Assembly (NCBI RefSeq): GCF_021603645.1
Contig: NZ_BQHJ01000013.1
Span: 124,001 to 188,000, forward strand
Direction: 5' to 3'
DNA length: 64,000 bases
DNA from: Pseudomonas pseudonitroreducens
GTDB lineage: Bacteria > Pseudomonadota > Gammaproteobacteria > Pseudomonadales > Pseudomonadaceae
The notes under the pieces are model-generated. The model made no database searches and had not been told where the DNA came from. It saw only the letters and a list, made by a program, of their open reading frames with translations. The position numbers and the translations under genes are program-made. Of the stretch, positions 28,288 to 38,031 are shown piece by piece (position 1 is the first letter of the stretch; each line of letters begins with the position of its first letter).

Positions 28288-28998
28288 ATGAACGCCATAG
28301 CTTCGTCCGGCCTGCGCTTGCTGACCATCGAGGACGACCCGACCCTGGGCGCCCACCTGTCTTCCCACCTGAGCGAACGTGGCTTCGAGGTCACCTGGTG
28401 CCAGGATGGCGACGAAGGTCTGGCCCAGGCGCGCGGCGGCGACTATGACCTGGTGCTGATGGACATCATGCTGCCGGGCACCGGCGGCCTGGATATCCTC
28501 CGCACCTTGCGCCGCGAGCGCGCAGTGCCGGTGATCCTGATGTCCGCCCTGGGGGCCGAACAGGACCGCATCGCCGGATTCTCCCAGGGTGCCGACGACT
28601 ATCTGCCCAAGCCTTTCAGCCTTGCCGAGCTGAGCGTGCGGGTGGACGCGGTGCTGCGCCGTGTGGCCCTGGAACGCGGCAGCCAGTCGCTGAATGCGGC
28701 CCCGACCGGTCTGCAACTGGACCCGCAGAAGGACGACGTCGGCCTCGATGGTCAGTGGGCCGGGCTGACCGGCACCGAGTACCGCCTGCTGGAAACCTTC
28801 CTCGGCAGCCAGGGCGAGACGCTGAGCAAGCCCTTCCTTTATCAGCACGTGCTGCACCGTGCCTTCACTGCCCACGACCGCAGCCTCGACATGCACGTCA
28901 GCCACCTGCGCCGCAAGCTCCAGGCCATCGGCTATGTACGCCACCAACTGCACACGGTGTGGGGCAAGGGGTATGTGTTCGCCGAGGCCGAGGACTGA
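28288..28998 (+). CDS. pirR: OmpR-type response regulator, PirR-like
   Basis: A 236-residue regulator: receiver (Asp16/Asp17, phosphoacceptor Asp59 in LVLMDIMLPG, Lys in LPKPF) and an OmpR/PhoB winged helix (LTGTEYRLLETFLGSQGETLSKPFL; RSLDMHVSHLRRKLQAIG). Position between gacS and cysM matches P. aeruginosa pirR, which controls a ferric-enterobactin-type siderophore receptor. The pirA receptor gene is missing here, so the name is by synteny and the target is uncertain. No clear ribosome site precedes the ATG. Confidence 0.8.
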   Translation: MNAIASSGLRLLTIEDDPTLGAHLSSHLSERGFEVTWCQDGDEGLAQARGGDYDLVLMDIMLPGTGGLDILRTLRRERAVPVILMSALGAEQDRIAGFSQGADDYLPKPFSLAELSVRVDAVLRRVALERGSQSLNAAPTGLQLDPQKDDVGLDGQWAGLTGTEYRLLETFLGSQGETLSKPFLYQHVLHRAFTAHDRSLDMHVSHLRRKLQAIGYVRHQLHTVWGKGYVFAEAED

Positions 28999-29000
28999 GC

Positions 29001-30347
29001 ATGCCCGGCCGCCACTCGCTGTTCTGGAAGCTCGCTGTTGCCCTGGTGGTGCTCTGCCTGTCGGTGATCTGGCTGTCCTGGAACTGGGGCAAGCAGATGG
29101 AGCGCGACAGCTACAACCTCTCCGAGGCGGCGCGGCAGGTGCTTGCGGGCTATGCCGACGAGGCGCAGCAGGCCTGGCGTGCCGGCGGCCCGGCGGGCGT
29201 CGATGCCTGGCTGGCGCAGATGAAACTGCGCGAGCCAGTGTGGATGGTCGTGGTCGATGCCCGCCTGCAGTCGCTGGGCACGCAGCCACTGCCGATGGCG
29301 GACGTGGCGCACCTGACCTTCCAGCGCGGGCTGGACTGGCCGGTAAGCTCGCGTTCGGTGACGCTGCCGTACATCGGCATCCCCTTTCCGGACGAGCCGG
29401 CTGCCGGCCGGCTGGTGGTGCAACTGCCGCAGCGTTTCCTGCCTGGTGGCTTGACCTTCCTGCGTCAGTCAATCAGCCATGCGCTGGTGCCGACGATCCT
29501 CGCGCTGCTGCTCTGCGGGTTGATCTACCGGCGCCTGGTGCGTCCGTTGAAACGCCTGCGCGAACACGCCAATGCCCTGCAGGCGGATAATCTTGGCTCG
29601 GTCGCCGGCCCGGAACTGGTCGCTCGCCGCGACGAGCTCGGCGAGCTGGGCCGCGCGCTGGACCACATGGCCGAGCGCCTGCGCGGGCATGTCGGCCTGC
29701 AACGCCAGCTGCTGCGCGACCTGTCCCACGAGCTGCGCACGCCGCTCAGCCGCCTGCGGGTGGCTGGGGACAGCCCGATCAGCGAAGCCGCGCTGCGCCA
29801 GCGCGTGGAGCGCGAGGTCGACGTGATGCAGCGCCTGGTCGCCGATACCCTGGAGCTGGCCTGGCTGGATACCGAGCGCCCGCGCCTGGAACTGGAAGAG
29901 ATCGACCTGCGCTCGCTGTGGGAGCTGCTGGTGGACGATGCGCGCTTCGAGGCGGGCTGGAGTGCCGAGCGCTTCCTTTATCAGGTGCCGGCGGACTGTC
30001 GCGTGCGCGGCCACCTCAACGGTCTGGCCCAGGCGCTGGAAAACCTGCTGCGCAACGCTATCCGCCATTCGCCGGAAAACGGCCGCATCCGCCTGGGCGG
30101 CCGGCGCGAGTCCGGCGGCTGGCACCTGTGGCTGGAGGACGATGGCCCGGGTGTGGCGCAAAGTGACCTGGAACGCATCTTCCTGCCGTTCACCCGGCTC
30201 TCCGATGCGCGCACCGGCGAAGGCTTCGGCCTGGGCCTGAGCATCGCCCGCAGTTCGCTGCGCATGCAGGGTGGCGAGCTCTGGGCGGACTGCGCCGATG
30301 CGGGCCTGCGTGTACACCTGCGCCTGCCGGACGCGACGGCGGCCTGA
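29001..30347 (+). CDS. pirS: Sensor histidine kinase, PirS-like
   Basis: A 448-residue kinase: TM1 (about 9-28), a periplasmic sensor of roughly 130 residues, TM2 (about 160-178), HAMP (RRLVRPLKRLREHANAL), HisKA with RDLSHELRTPLSRL and HATPase with N, G1 and G2 boxes (ENLLRNAIRHSP, EDDGPGV, GFGLGLSIA). It begins 2 bp after the response regulator stop, so they form an operon. The sensor signal cannot be read from the sequence. PirS by position; the usual partner receptor is absent. Confidence 0.8.
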   Translation: MPGRHSLFWKLAVALVVLCLSVIWLSWNWGKQMERDSYNLSEAARQVLAGYADEAQQAWRAGGPAGVDAWLAQMKLREPVWMVVVDARLQSLGTQPLPMADVAHLTFQRGLDWPVSSRSVTLPYIGIPFPDEPAAGRLVVQLPQRFLPGGLTFLRQSISHALVPTILALLLCGLIYRRLVRPLKRLREHANALQADNLGSVAGPELVARRDELGELGRALDHMAERLRGHVGLQRQLLRDLSHELRTPLSRLRVAGDSPISEAALRQRVEREVDVMQRLVADTLELAWLDTERPRLELEEIDLRSLWELLVDDARFEAGWSAERFLYQVPADCRVRGHLNGLAQALENLLRNAIRHSPENGRIRLGGRRESGGWHLWLEDDGPGVAQSDLERIFLPFTRLSDARTGEGFGLGLSIARSSLRMQGGELWADCADAGLRVHLRLPDATAA

Positions 30348-30461
30348 CAGCGTCCAGGCGGCGGCCTGTCCTGCGGAAACATGGCTTGTTAGGAAGTTTC
30401 GTATGGCGGGGCCGCTTTTGCCGGTATCATAGGGCGCCCTGTTCCAGATCCGAGTGCTTCC

Positions 30462-31361
30462 ATGACCGTGCAGTACCCGACTATCGCCGATTGCGTCGGC
30501 CATACCCCGCTGGTGCGCCTGCAGCGCCTGGCCGGGGAAACTTCCAACACCCTGCTGGTGAAGCTCGAGGGCAACAACCCCGCGGGTTCGGTGAAGGATC
30601 GCCCGGCGCTGTCGATGATCGCCCGCGCTGAACTGCGCGGCGACATCAAGCCCGGCGACACGCTGATCGAGGCCACCTCCGGCAACACCGGCATCGCCCT
30701 GGCGATGGCGGCGGCGATCAAGGGCTACCGCATGATCCTGATCATGCCCGACAACTCCACCGCCGAGCGCAAGGCCGCCATGACCGCCTACGGCGCCGAG
30801 CTGATCCTGGTGACCAAGGAACAGGGCATGGAAGGCGCCCGCGACCTCGCCGACCAGATGGCGCGCGAAGGCCAGGGCAAGGTGCTCGACCAGTTCGCCA
30901 ACGGCGACAACCCGATTGCCCACTACCACTCCACCGGCCCGGAAATCTGGCAGCAGACCGGCGGTGAGATCACCCATTTCGTCAGCTCCATGGGCACCAC
31001 CGGCACCATCATGGGCGTGTCGCGCTACCTCAAGGAGCAGAACCCCAACGTGCAGATCGTCGGCCTGCAGCCGATGGAAGGCTCGGCCATCCCCGGCATC
31101 CGCCGCTGGCCGCAGGAATACCTGCCGAAAATCTTCGACGCGACCCGCGTCGACCGCGTTGTCGACATGCAGCAGAGCGAAGCCGAGGACGTGATGCGTC
31201 GCCTGGCCCGTGAAGAGGGCATCTTCTGCGGCGTGTCGTCCGGTGGTGCGGTGGCCGCCATGCTGCGTCTGTCCCGCGAGCTGGAGAACGCGACCCTGGT
31301 GGCGATCATCTGCGACCGTGGCGACCGTTACCTGTCCTCGGGCGTGTTCGACTCCAACTGA
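30462..31361 (+). CDS. cysM: Cysteine synthase B (O-acetylserine sulfhydrylase B)
   Basis: A 299-residue PLP enzyme making cysteine from O-acetylserine and sulfide or thiosulfate. The PLP lysine is in GSVKDRPAL, the substrate loop in [12 protein letters not shown], and the phosphate-binding loop in [11 protein letters not shown]. It shares one base with the rlmD start (TGATGG), so the two are coupled. The second cysteine synthase of the window (cysK type) is at 60.7 kb. Confidence 0.93.
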   Translation: MTVQYPTIADCVGHTPLVRLQRLAGETSNTLLVKLEGNNPAGSVKDRPALSMIARAELRGDIKPGDTLIEATSGNTGIALAMAAAIKGYRMILIMPDNSTAERKAAMTAYGAELILVTKEQGMEGARDLADQMAREGQGKVLDQFANGDNPIAHYHSTGPEIWQQTGGEITHFVSSMGTTGTIMGVSRYLKEQNPNVQIVGLQPMEGSAIPGIRRWPQEYLPKIFDATRVDRVVDMQQSEAEDVMRRLAREEGIFCGVSSGGAVAAMLRLSRELENATLVAIICDRGDRYLSSGVFDSN

Positions 31362-32731
31362 TGGCCAAGCAGAGATCCGGCCTGCGCTTCCAGCCCAGCG
31401 GTGGAGCGCGCAGCCCTGCGGTACCGGTGGGCAAGAAGCAGCGCCTGAACATCGAGCGCCTGGCCCACGACGGCCGCGGCATCGCCCATATCGACGGGCG
31501 CACCTGGTTCGTCGACAACGCTCTGCCGGGCGAGGTGGTGGAGGCCCGCGTGCTGTCCGCTCGCGCGCAGATCGTCGACGCCCGTAGCGAGCGCATCCTC
31601 ACCGCCGCCGCCAATCGCCGCGCCGAGCCTTGCCCGGTCGCCGGCACCTGCGGCGGCTGCAGCCTGCAGCACCTGTCCCACGCCGATCAGTTGGCGCTCA
31701 AGCAGCGTACCCTGGCCGAGCAACTGGAGCGCTTCTCCAGCCTGGTCCCGCAAGAATGGGCTGCGCCGCTGGTCGGGCCGGAATTCGGCTACCGTCGCCG
31801 CGCCCGTCTCGCCGTGCGCTGGGACGTGAAGGCCAAGCGCCTGGACGTCGGTTTCCGCGCCGCTGCCAGCCAGGCCATTGTCGCCTTCGACGACTGCCTG
31901 GTGCTGGTGCCCGAACTGCAGGTTCTCGCCCGCGAGTTGCCCGAGCTGCTTCGTGGTTTCGCCAAGCCGCAGAGCCTCGGCCATGTCGAGCTATTCCACG
32001 GCACTTCCAGCGCGCTGCTGCTGCGGCATATCGAACCTTTGTCCGATAGCGATCGCGCGCGACTGCTGGAATTCTGTTCGGCACGGGATGTGCAGCTGTG
32101 GTTGCAGGGTGACGGCGAACCGACGCTCTGCTCCGACGGTGCAGAAAACAGTGGGAACCGCGAGCTCGGCTTCCGGCTCGAAGCCTGGAATCTGACCCTG
32201 GCCTATCGCCCCGGCGACTTCGTCCAGGTGAACGAGCCGGTGAACGAGGCGATGGTCGCCCAGGCGCTGGACTGGCTGAAGCCTGGCAGCGATGAGCGCG
32301 TACTGGACCTGTTCTGTGGCCTGGGTAACTTCGCCCTGCCGCTGGCGCGCCAGGTGCGCGAGGTGGTGGGCGTGGAAGGTGTGCAGACCATGGTCGCGCG
32401 CGCCGCCGCCAATGCCGCTGCCAACGGGCTGGGAAATACTCGGTTCCACCAGGCGGACCTGACGAAACCGCTTGCCGACGCCTCCTGGGCGGCGGAGGAT
32501 TTCACCGCCGTACTGCTCGACCCTCCGCGTGACGGAGCCTTCGAGCCGGCACGGCAGATGCATTCACTGGGCGCGGAGCGGGTACTCTATGTGTCCTGCA
32601 ATCCGGCGACCCTGGCGCGCGACGCGGGTGAACTGGCCCGACAGGGCTATCGCCTGAAACGCGCCGGCATCCTCGACATGTTCCCGCAGACGGCCCATGT
32701 CGAGGCCATGGCTTTGTTCGAGGCAGGCTAG
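31361..32731 (+). CDS. rlmD: 23S rRNA (uracil-1939-C5) methyltransferase RlmD
   Basis: A 456-residue methyltransferase. An N-terminal TRAM domain ([24 protein letters not shown]) is followed by the iron-sulfur cysteine cluster [14 protein letters not shown], the SAM-binding [14 protein letters not shown], and the catalytic Cys motif [10 protein letters not shown]. The order and length fit RlmD (RumA). Relatives TrmA and RlmC lack this combination. Confidence 0.93.
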   Translation: MAKQRSGLRFQPSGGARSPAVPVGKKQRLNIERLAHDGRGIAHIDGRTWFVDNALPGEVVEARVLSARAQIVDARSERILTAAANRRAEPCPVAGTCGGCSLQHLSHADQLALKQRTLAEQLERFSSLVPQEWAAPLVGPEFGYRRRARLAVRWDVKAKRLDVGFRAAASQAIVAFDDCLVLVPELQVLARELPELLRGFAKPQSLGHVELFHGTSSALLLRHIEPLSDSDRARLLEFCSARDVQLWLQGDGEPTLCSDGAENSGNRELGFRLEAWNLTLAYRPGDFVQVNEPVNEAMVAQALDWLKPGSDERVLDLFCGLGNFALPLARQVREVVGVEGVQTMVARAAANAAANGLGNTRFHQADLTKPLADASWAAEDFTAVLLDPPRDGAFEPARQMHSLGAERVLYVSCNPATLARDAGELARQGYRLKRAGILDMFPQTAHVEAMALFEAG

Positions 32732-32820
32732 GAAGGCCTGCGCAATCCGACCGGCTCAAGCAAGAAAGGCCGGCGCAGTGAGCGGTGTGTTGTGGCGCAC
32801 CGTGGGGAAGGGTAGACACG

Positions 32821-35079
32821 ATGGTACAGGTGAGAGCGCACCAGCCGGTCAACACCGACGGCAGCATCAATCTCGAGGCCTGGCTGGACCATGTCCAGAC
32901 CCTGGTCCCGGGCCTGGATCGCCAGGTCCTGCTGGAAGCCTGCGAGTTCGCTCGCGAGGTGGAAGACAGGGCTGTCAGCACGGCTGACAATACCTGGGCA
33001 GACGGCACCTCCAGCTTCCAGACGGGCCTGGAGATCGCCGAGATCCTGGCGGACCTCAAGCTCGACCAGGAATCCCTGGTCGCCGCGGTGATCTACCGTG
33101 GCGTGCGTGAGGGCAAGGTCAAGCTGGAAGACGTGGCGCAGCGCTTCGGCCCTGTCGTCGCCAAGCTGATCGAAGGCGTGCTGCGCATGGCCGCGATCAG
33201 TACCAGCCTCAGCCCCCGGCAGTCCCTGGTGCTCGGCACCCAGGCGCAGATCGAGAACCTGCGCAAGATGCTGGTGGCCATGGTCGACGACGTGCGCGTC
33301 GCGCTGATCAAGCTGGCCGAGCGCACCTGCGCGATCCGCGCGGTGAAGAACGGCGACGAAGAAAAGCGCATGCGTGTCGCCCGCGAGGTGTTCGACATCT
33401 ACGCTCCGCTGGCCCATCGCCTGGGTATCGGCCACATCAAGTGGGAGCTGGAGGACCTGTCCTTCCGCTACCTGGAACCCGACCAGTACAAGCAGATCGC
33501 CAAGCTGCTGCACGAGCGCCGGCTGGACCGCGAGCAGTACATCGCCACCGTGATGCAGCAGCTCAAGGACGCCCTGGCCGCCACCGGCATCAAGGCGGAC
33601 CTGTCCGGCCGCGCCAAGCATATCTATTCCATCTGGCGGAAGATGCAGCGCAAGGGCCTGGATTTCAGCCAGATCTACGACGTGCGCGCGGTGCGCGTGC
33701 TGGTGCCGGAAATGCGCGACTGCTACACCGCGCTGGGCATCGTGCACACCCTGTGGCGGCACATCCCCAAGGAATTCGACGACTACATCGCCAACCCCAA
33801 GGAAAACGGCTATCGCTCGCTGCACACCGCGGTGATCGGCCCCGAGGGCAAGGTGCTGGAAGTGCAGATCCGTACCCACGCCATGCACGAAGAGGCCGAA
33901 CTGGGCGTCTGTGCGCACTGGCGCTACAAGGGCACGGACGTCAAGGCCAGCTCCAACCACTACGAAGAGAAGATTTCCTGGCTGCGCCAGGTGCTCGAGT
34001 GGCACGAGGAACTGGGCGATATCGGCGGTCTGGCCGAACAGCTGCGGGTGGATATCGAGCCCGACCGGGTCTACGTCTTCACCCCCGACGGCCACGCCAT
34101 CGACCTGCCCAAGGGCTCCACGCCGCTGGACTTCGCCTACCGCGTGCATACCGAGGTCGGGCACAACTGCCGCGGCGCCAAGATCAACGGCCGCATCGTG
34201 CCACTCAACTACAGCCTGCAGACCGGCGAGCAGGTGGAAATCATCACCGGCAAGCAGAGCGGGCCGAGCCGTGACTGGCTGAACCAGAACCTGGGCTACG
34301 TCACCACCTCGCGGGCGCGGGCGAAGATCGTCCACTGGTTCAAGTTGCAGGCGCGCGACCAGAACGTCGCCGCCGGCAAGGCCATGCTCGAGCGCGAACT
34401 GGGCCGCCTGGCGTTGCCACCGGTGGACTTCGAGAAGCTCGCCGAAAAGGCCAACTACAAGACTGGCGAAGACCTGTTCGCCGCGCTGGGCGCCGGCGAC
34501 CTGCGCCTGGCCCACGTGGTCAACTACGCGCAGCAACTGGTGGAGCCGGAGCGCGGCACCGAGCAGCTCGAACTCATCCCGCGCAAACCGAGCAAGATCG
34601 GCCACGGCAAGCGCGGCGACATTCAGATCCAGGGTGTCGGCAACCTGCTCACGCAGATGGCCGGCTGCTGCCAGCCGCTGCCGGGCGACCCGATCGTCGG
34701 CTACATCACCCTCGGCCGCGGCGTGACCATCCACCGTCAGGACTGCGCCACCGCGCTGCAACTGGCGGGGCGCGAGCCGGAACGGATCATCCAGGTCAGC
34801 TGGGGGCCGGTGCCGGTCAGCACCTACCCGGTGGATATCGTCATTCGCGCCTACGATCGCTCCGGCCTGTTGCGCGACGTCTCGCAGATGCTGCTCAACG
34901 AACGCATCAACGTGCTGGCGGTGAACACCCGTTCGGACAAGGAAGACAACACCGCGATCATGCGCCTGACCATCGAGATTCCTGGTCTGGATTCCCTGGG
35001 GCGCCTGCTGGCGCGCATCTCCCAGTTGCCCAACATCATTGAGGCGCGCCGCGACCGCGCAGGTGCCAAGGATGCATAA
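32821..35079 (+). CDS. relA: GTP pyrophosphokinase RelA
   Basis: The ribosome-associated (p)ppGpp synthetase of the stringent response. The 752-residue long RSH protein has an N-terminal HD domain that has lost the hydrolase signature (AAVIYRGVREG in place of HDVxED), as in all RelA proteins, then the synthetase (DVRAVRVLVPEMRDCYTALG; ENGYRSLHTAVIG), TGS (YVFTPDGHAIDLPKGSTPLDFAY), a zinc-finger-like helical region with GCCQPLPGDPIVGY, and a C-terminal ACT/RRM domain. Its ppGpp output would act on promoters such as those of the initiator tRNAs at 22 kb. The next gene overlaps by 8 bp. Confidence 0.95.
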   Translation: MVQVRAHQPVNTDGSINLEAWLDHVQTLVPGLDRQVLLEACEFAREVEDRAVSTADNTWADGTSSFQTGLEIAEILADLKLDQESLVAAVIYRGVREGKVKLEDVAQRFGPVVAKLIEGVLRMAAISTSLSPRQSLVLGTQAQIENLRKMLVAMVDDVRVALIKLAERTCAIRAVKNGDEEKRMRVAREVFDIYAPLAHRLGIGHIKWELEDLSFRYLEPDQYKQIAKLLHERRLDREQYIATVMQQLKDALAATGIKADLSGRAKHIYSIWRKMQRKGLDFSQIYDVRAVRVLVPEMRDCYTALGIVHTLWRHIPKEFDDYIANPKENGYRSLHTAVIGPEGKVLEVQIRTHAMHEEAELGVCAHWRYKGTDVKASSNHYEEKISWLRQVLEWHEELGDIGGLAEQLRVDIEPDRVYVFTPDGHAIDLPKGSTPLDFAYRVHTEVGHNCRGAKINGRIVPLNYSLQTGEQVEIITGKQSGPSRDWLNQNLGYVTTSRARAKIVHWFKLQARDQNVAAGKAMLERELGRLALPPVDFEKLAEKANYKTGEDLFAALGAGDLRLAHVVNYAQQLVEPERGTEQLELIPRKPSKIGHGKRGDIQIQGVGNLLTQMAGCCQPLPGDPIVGYITLGRGVTIHRQDCATALQLAGREPERIIQVSWGPVPVSTYPVDIVIRAYDRSGLLRDVSQMLLNERINVLAVNTRSDKEDNTAIMRLTIEIPGLDSLGRLLARISQLPNIIEARRDRAGAKDA

Positions 35080-35905
35080 GCTCGAAGACCTGCTGTACCT
35101 GATGGCCCGCCTGCGCGACCCGCAGCACGGCTGCCCCTGGGACCTCAAGCAGAGTTACGCGAGCATCGTCCCGTACACCCTCGAGGAGGCCTACGAAGTC
35201 GCCGACGCCATCGAGCGTGGCGATTTCGACCACCTGCGCGAGGAACTCGGCGACCTGCTGTTCCAGGTCGTCTACTACGCACAGCTGGCGCGGGAAGAGG
35301 GCCGCTTCGAGTTCGACGCGGTGGTCGATGGCATCACCAGCAAGCTGATTCGCCGCCACCCCCATGTGTTCCCCGATGGCGACCTGTACGGCGAACCGGA
35401 CCCGGCGAAGCTGGAGGAAGCGGCGGTCAAGCAGCGCTGGGAAGAACTCAAGGCCGAGGAGCGGGCTGCCAAGGCCGCCGAACCGGTGCAGTTGTCGCTG
35501 CTGGACGACGTGCCCAGCGCGCTACCGGCGCTGAGCCGCGCGGCCAAGTTGCAGAAGCGCGCCTCCCAGGTCGGCTTCGACTGGGCCGATGCGCTGCCGG
35601 TGGTAGACAAGGTTCGCGAGGAGCTGGACGAGGTACTCGAAGCCATGGCCGGTGGCGACACCGAGGCCCAGGCGGAAGAGGTGGGCGACCTGCTGTTCGT
35701 GGTGGTCAACCTGGCGCGCAAGCTCAAGGTCGACCCGGAAACCGCACTGCGCGCCGCCAATGCCAAGTTCGAACGGCGCTTCCGCTACATCGAGACGGCC
35801 CTGCGCGACCAGGGGCGTACGCTGGAAGACAGCAACCTGGAAGAGATGGATGAACTGTGGGGCGCCGCCAAGCGCGACGAGAAGAATCCGCTCAGTTGTG
35901 GATAA
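35072..35905 (+). CDS. mazG: Nucleoside triphosphate pyrophosphohydrolase MazG
   Basis: A 277-residue house-cleaning NTPase with two MazG domains, each carrying the metal-binding ExxE...ExxD pattern: EEAYEVADAIERGDFDHLREELGDLL (first) and EELDEVLEAMAGGDTEAQAEEVGDLL (second). The true start is the ATG at 35072 inside the relA end; relA-mazG linkage is common in gammaproteobacteria, and MazG is reported to lower ppGpp. A strong terminator follows. Confidence 0.93.
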   Translation: MHKLEDLLYLMARLRDPQHGCPWDLKQSYASIVPYTLEEAYEVADAIERGDFDHLREELGDLLFQVVYYAQLAREEGRFEFDAVVDGITSKLIRRHPHVFPDGDLYGEPDPAKLEEAAVKQRWEELKAEERAAKAAEPVQLSLLDDVPSALPALSRAAKLQKRASQVGFDWADALPVVDKVREELDEVLEAMAGGDTEAQAEEVGDLLFVVVNLARKLKVDPETALRAANAKFERRFRYIETALRDQGRTLEDSNLEEMDELWGAAKRDEKNPLSCG

Positions 35906-35935
35906 GTATTGCCACCGTTGAATTGGTGCCCATGA

Positions 35936-35961
35936 AAAAGCCCCGCAATCGCGGGGCTTTT
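35936..35961. terminator. Intrinsic terminator after mazG
   Basis: GCCCCGC-AATC-GCGGGGC with an A-run before and T-run after; it ends the relA-mazG transcript and can act on the convergent lpxO-like gene. Confidence 0.88.
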
Positions 35962-35968
35962 GCTATTG

Positions 35969-36063
35969 GTAGGAGCGAGGGGGACGCCCAGTTCTTGCTC
36001 GCGAACCGCTTGACGGCCCGACGCCGCCGGAAAATCTGTTCGCGAGTAAGCTCGCTCCTACAG
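35969..36063. repeat. REP pair with an enlarged left arm
   Basis: Left arm GTAGGAGCGAGgggGACGCC has about 14 extra bases between GGAGCGAG and TTGCTCGCGAAC; right arm is the ordinary CGAGTAAGCTCGCTCCTACAG. The same variant occurs at 63474-63555. Confidence 0.8.
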
Positions 36064-36091
36064 GATGCCGTCGGCGCGTCGTGCCTGCTCG

Positions 36092-37024
36092 TCAGCCGAA
36101 CAGCCAGCGCAGAATCAGCACCAGCAGCACCACCGCCAACACTGGCCGGCCGATGCGGTAGGCCTTGGGATAGGCGCGCTTGAACACCTTCACCTTGCTA
36201 CCCACGGCGTTGCCGAAGCGGATCAGCACCGAATAGGCCTGGTTGATCCCGCCGACGCGCTCGCCCTCGACATTCTGCGGCGCCGTGGCGCGGCCGAGGA
36301 AGGCACTGACGCGACGGTTGATGCGGGTCAGCAGCGGCGACTTGAGTGGGCGCTCGATATCGCAGAAGAGGATCAGCCGCGACTCGTCGGTTTCGTTCTT
36401 CACCCAGTGGACGAAGGTCTCGTCGAACATTACGTCCTGGCCGTCGCGCCAGGCGTAGGGCTGGCCGTCGACGAAAATGCGGCAGTCATCGGAGTTCGGC
36501 GTCGCCAGCCCCAGGTGGTAGCGCAGCGAGCCGCCGTAGGGGTCGCGGTGCTTGTTCAGGTGGCTGCGCGGCGGCAGGCGGGTGAACATCGCACCCTTGA
36601 CGTTGGGAATGCTGCTCACCAGCTCCACGGTCTTCGGGCACAGCTGTTGCGCCGAGGGCAGGGGGCCGTCGTACCAGGTCAGGTAGAAGCGCGTCCAGCC
36701 CTTCTTGAAGAAGGAGCCGAAGCCGGCCTCGTTGTTGTTCAGGGCGTCGCGGATATAGCCCTCGTCGAACAGCTTTTCGGCTTCCTCGCGGATCATCTGC
36801 CAGTTGTCGCGCAGCTTGTCGAGTTCGGGGAAGCGCTCGCGGTCCAGGTACGGCTTGGACGGCACGCTGGAGTTCAGGTACATCAATGAGTTGTACGGGG
36901 CGAACCAGGCCGAGTGGTTCACCACCTGGCGGAGGAAGGGTAGACGCACCTTGCCGCGCAGGTGCACGTAGAGGATGGCGATGAGGAAAATGGCCAGTAT
37001 CGCGAGAACGATGAGCTTCAGCAT
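36092..37024 (-). CDS. lpxO: LpxO-type lipid A 2-hydroxylase (aspartyl/asparaginyl beta-hydroxylase family)
   Basis: A 310-residue membrane protein with an N-terminal helix (LKLIVLAILAIFLIAILYVHL) and an Fe(II)/2-oxoglutarate dioxygenase domain of the Asp/Asn hydroxylase type: metal ligands in LNKHRDPYGGSLRYHLGL and the distal His in FDETFVHWVKNET, plus a C-terminal helix. LpxO hydroxylates the secondary acyl chain of lipid A. By position next to mazG it corresponds to lpxO2 (PA0936). The ATG at 37024 is used; upstream residues look non-coding. Confidence 0.87.
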   Translation of the reverse strand: MLKLIVLAILAIFLIAILYVHLRGKVRLPFLRQVVNHSAWFAPYNSLMYLNSSVPSKPYLDRERFPELDKLRDNWQMIREEAEKLFDEGYIRDALNNNEAGFGSFFKKGWTRFYLTWYDGPLPSAQQLCPKTVELVSSIPNVKGAMFTRLPPRSHLNKHRDPYGGSLRYHLGLATPNSDDCRIFVDGQPYAWRDGQDVMFDETFVHWVKNETDESRLILFCDIERPLKSPLLTRINRRVSAFLGRATAPQNVEGERVGGINQAYSVLIRFGNAVGSKVKVFKRAYPKAYRIGRPVLAVVLLVLILRWLFG

Positions 37025-37185
37025 GGAGGTAACGAGTCCGCTCCAGTTGAGTGAATTCGAGCCAGGCACTTGCGCTGCGCCGGCACAGGCCCGAGGATTA
37101 TACCCCCTGAGGACAGTCCCGCAGCACCTATGCGTTGGTCTGGGATTTGTCCGGCATCGATTGGGCTGTTGGAGAGCCTTGATTC

Positions 37186-37725
37186 ATGAGCATGTCATTG
37201 CGTGATCAGTTGCTGAAAGCCGGGCTGGTCAACGAGAAGCAGGCCAAGCAGGCCGGCAAGCAGAAACAGAAGCAGCAGCGCCTGGAGCACAAGAACCAGG
37301 TAGCCAAGGACGACAGCCAGCGCCAGGCAGCCTTGCAGGCCCAGGCCGAGAAGCAGGCCCGTGACGCCGAGCTGAATCGCCAGCAGCAGGAAAAATCCGA
37401 AAAGAAGGCCAAGGCCGCACAGATCAAGCAATTGATCGAGGGCACGCGCCTGCCGAAGCTGGAGTCGGACGACTACTACAACTTCGTCGACAACAAGAAG
37501 GTCAAGCGTATTGCGGTCAACGATCTGATCCGCGACAAGCTCAGCCATGGCAGCCTGGCAATCGTCAGCTATGACGGGCGCTACGAGATCGTGCCGCGCG
37601 ATGCCGCGCTGCGCATCCAGGAGCGCGACGAGCGCCGCATCATCGTCCTCAGCGAGCCCAGTGGCGAGCCGGACGAGAACGATCCGTACAAGGATTACGT
37701 GGTGCCCGACGACCTCATGTGGTGA
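37186..37725 (+). CDS. DUF2058 family nucleoprotein-like protein
   Basis: A 179-residue cytoplasmic protein. The first 85 residues are a charged coiled coil rich in Lys, Gln and Ala (LLKAGLVNEKQAKQAGKQKQ), followed by a compact domain (YYNFVDNKKVKRIAVNDLIRDKLSHG) and an acidic end (GEPDENDPYKDYVVPDDL). This is the YaiL/DUF2058 family, of unknown function; RNA or nucleoid binding has been guessed from the basic helix. Confidence 0.82.
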   Translation: MSMSLRDQLLKAGLVNEKQAKQAGKQKQKQQRLEHKNQVAKDDSQRQAALQAQAEKQARDAELNRQQQEKSEKKAKAAQIKQLIEGTRLPKLESDDYYNFVDNKKVKRIAVNDLIRDKLSHGSLAIVSYDGRYEIVPRDAALRIQERDERRIIVLSEPSGEPDENDPYKDYVVPDDLMW

Positions 37726-37740
37726 CGTCGTTGCGCTCGC

Positions 37741-38022
37741 TCAGCCGGGCGCATCCAGCTCCACCCTTGCAAACCGCGCCTGCGCCGACAACGGCGTAAT
37801 GGCGCGCAGACGGTCCAGCCGGAGCTCCCGGCTGGCACCGTCCACCCGCACCTCCAGAAACTCCTCCAGAACTCCGCACGCGTTTCTTCGCGTTTGCGTG
37901 GTGAAGGCCTGGGCATCGAACACCAGGCCATCACGCAACTCGATACGCAGCCAGTAGCGGTAAAGGCAGGCGATCTCCAGATAGTCATGGAGATCGCAGT
38001 GCAATGGCTGGTAGTCGCTCAT
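37741..38022 (-). CDS. rof: Rho-binding antiterminator, Rof/YaeO-like
   Basis: A 93-residue Sm-like protein resembling E. coli Rof (YaeO): YQPLHCDLHDYLEIACLYRYWLRIELRDG near the N-terminus and SRELRLDRLRAIT in the second half, matching the YQPINCDDYDNLELAC and TRELRLDKI motifs of Rof. Rof binds the RNA-binding site of Rho and inhibits termination. The assignment is from motif recall and moderately strong. It converges with the DUF2058 gene. Confidence 0.72.
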   Translation of the reverse strand: MSDYQPLHCDLHDYLEIACLYRYWLRIELRDGLVFDAQAFTTQTRRNACGVLEEFLEVRVDGASRELRLDRLRAITPLSAQARFARVELDAPG

Positions 38023-38031
38023 GCCCCGGCC

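Noticed and set aside
32728-35148. An 806-codon open frame antisense to relA
   Set aside because: RelA is complete on the plus strand; the reverse frame is compositionally biased with no recognisable motif.
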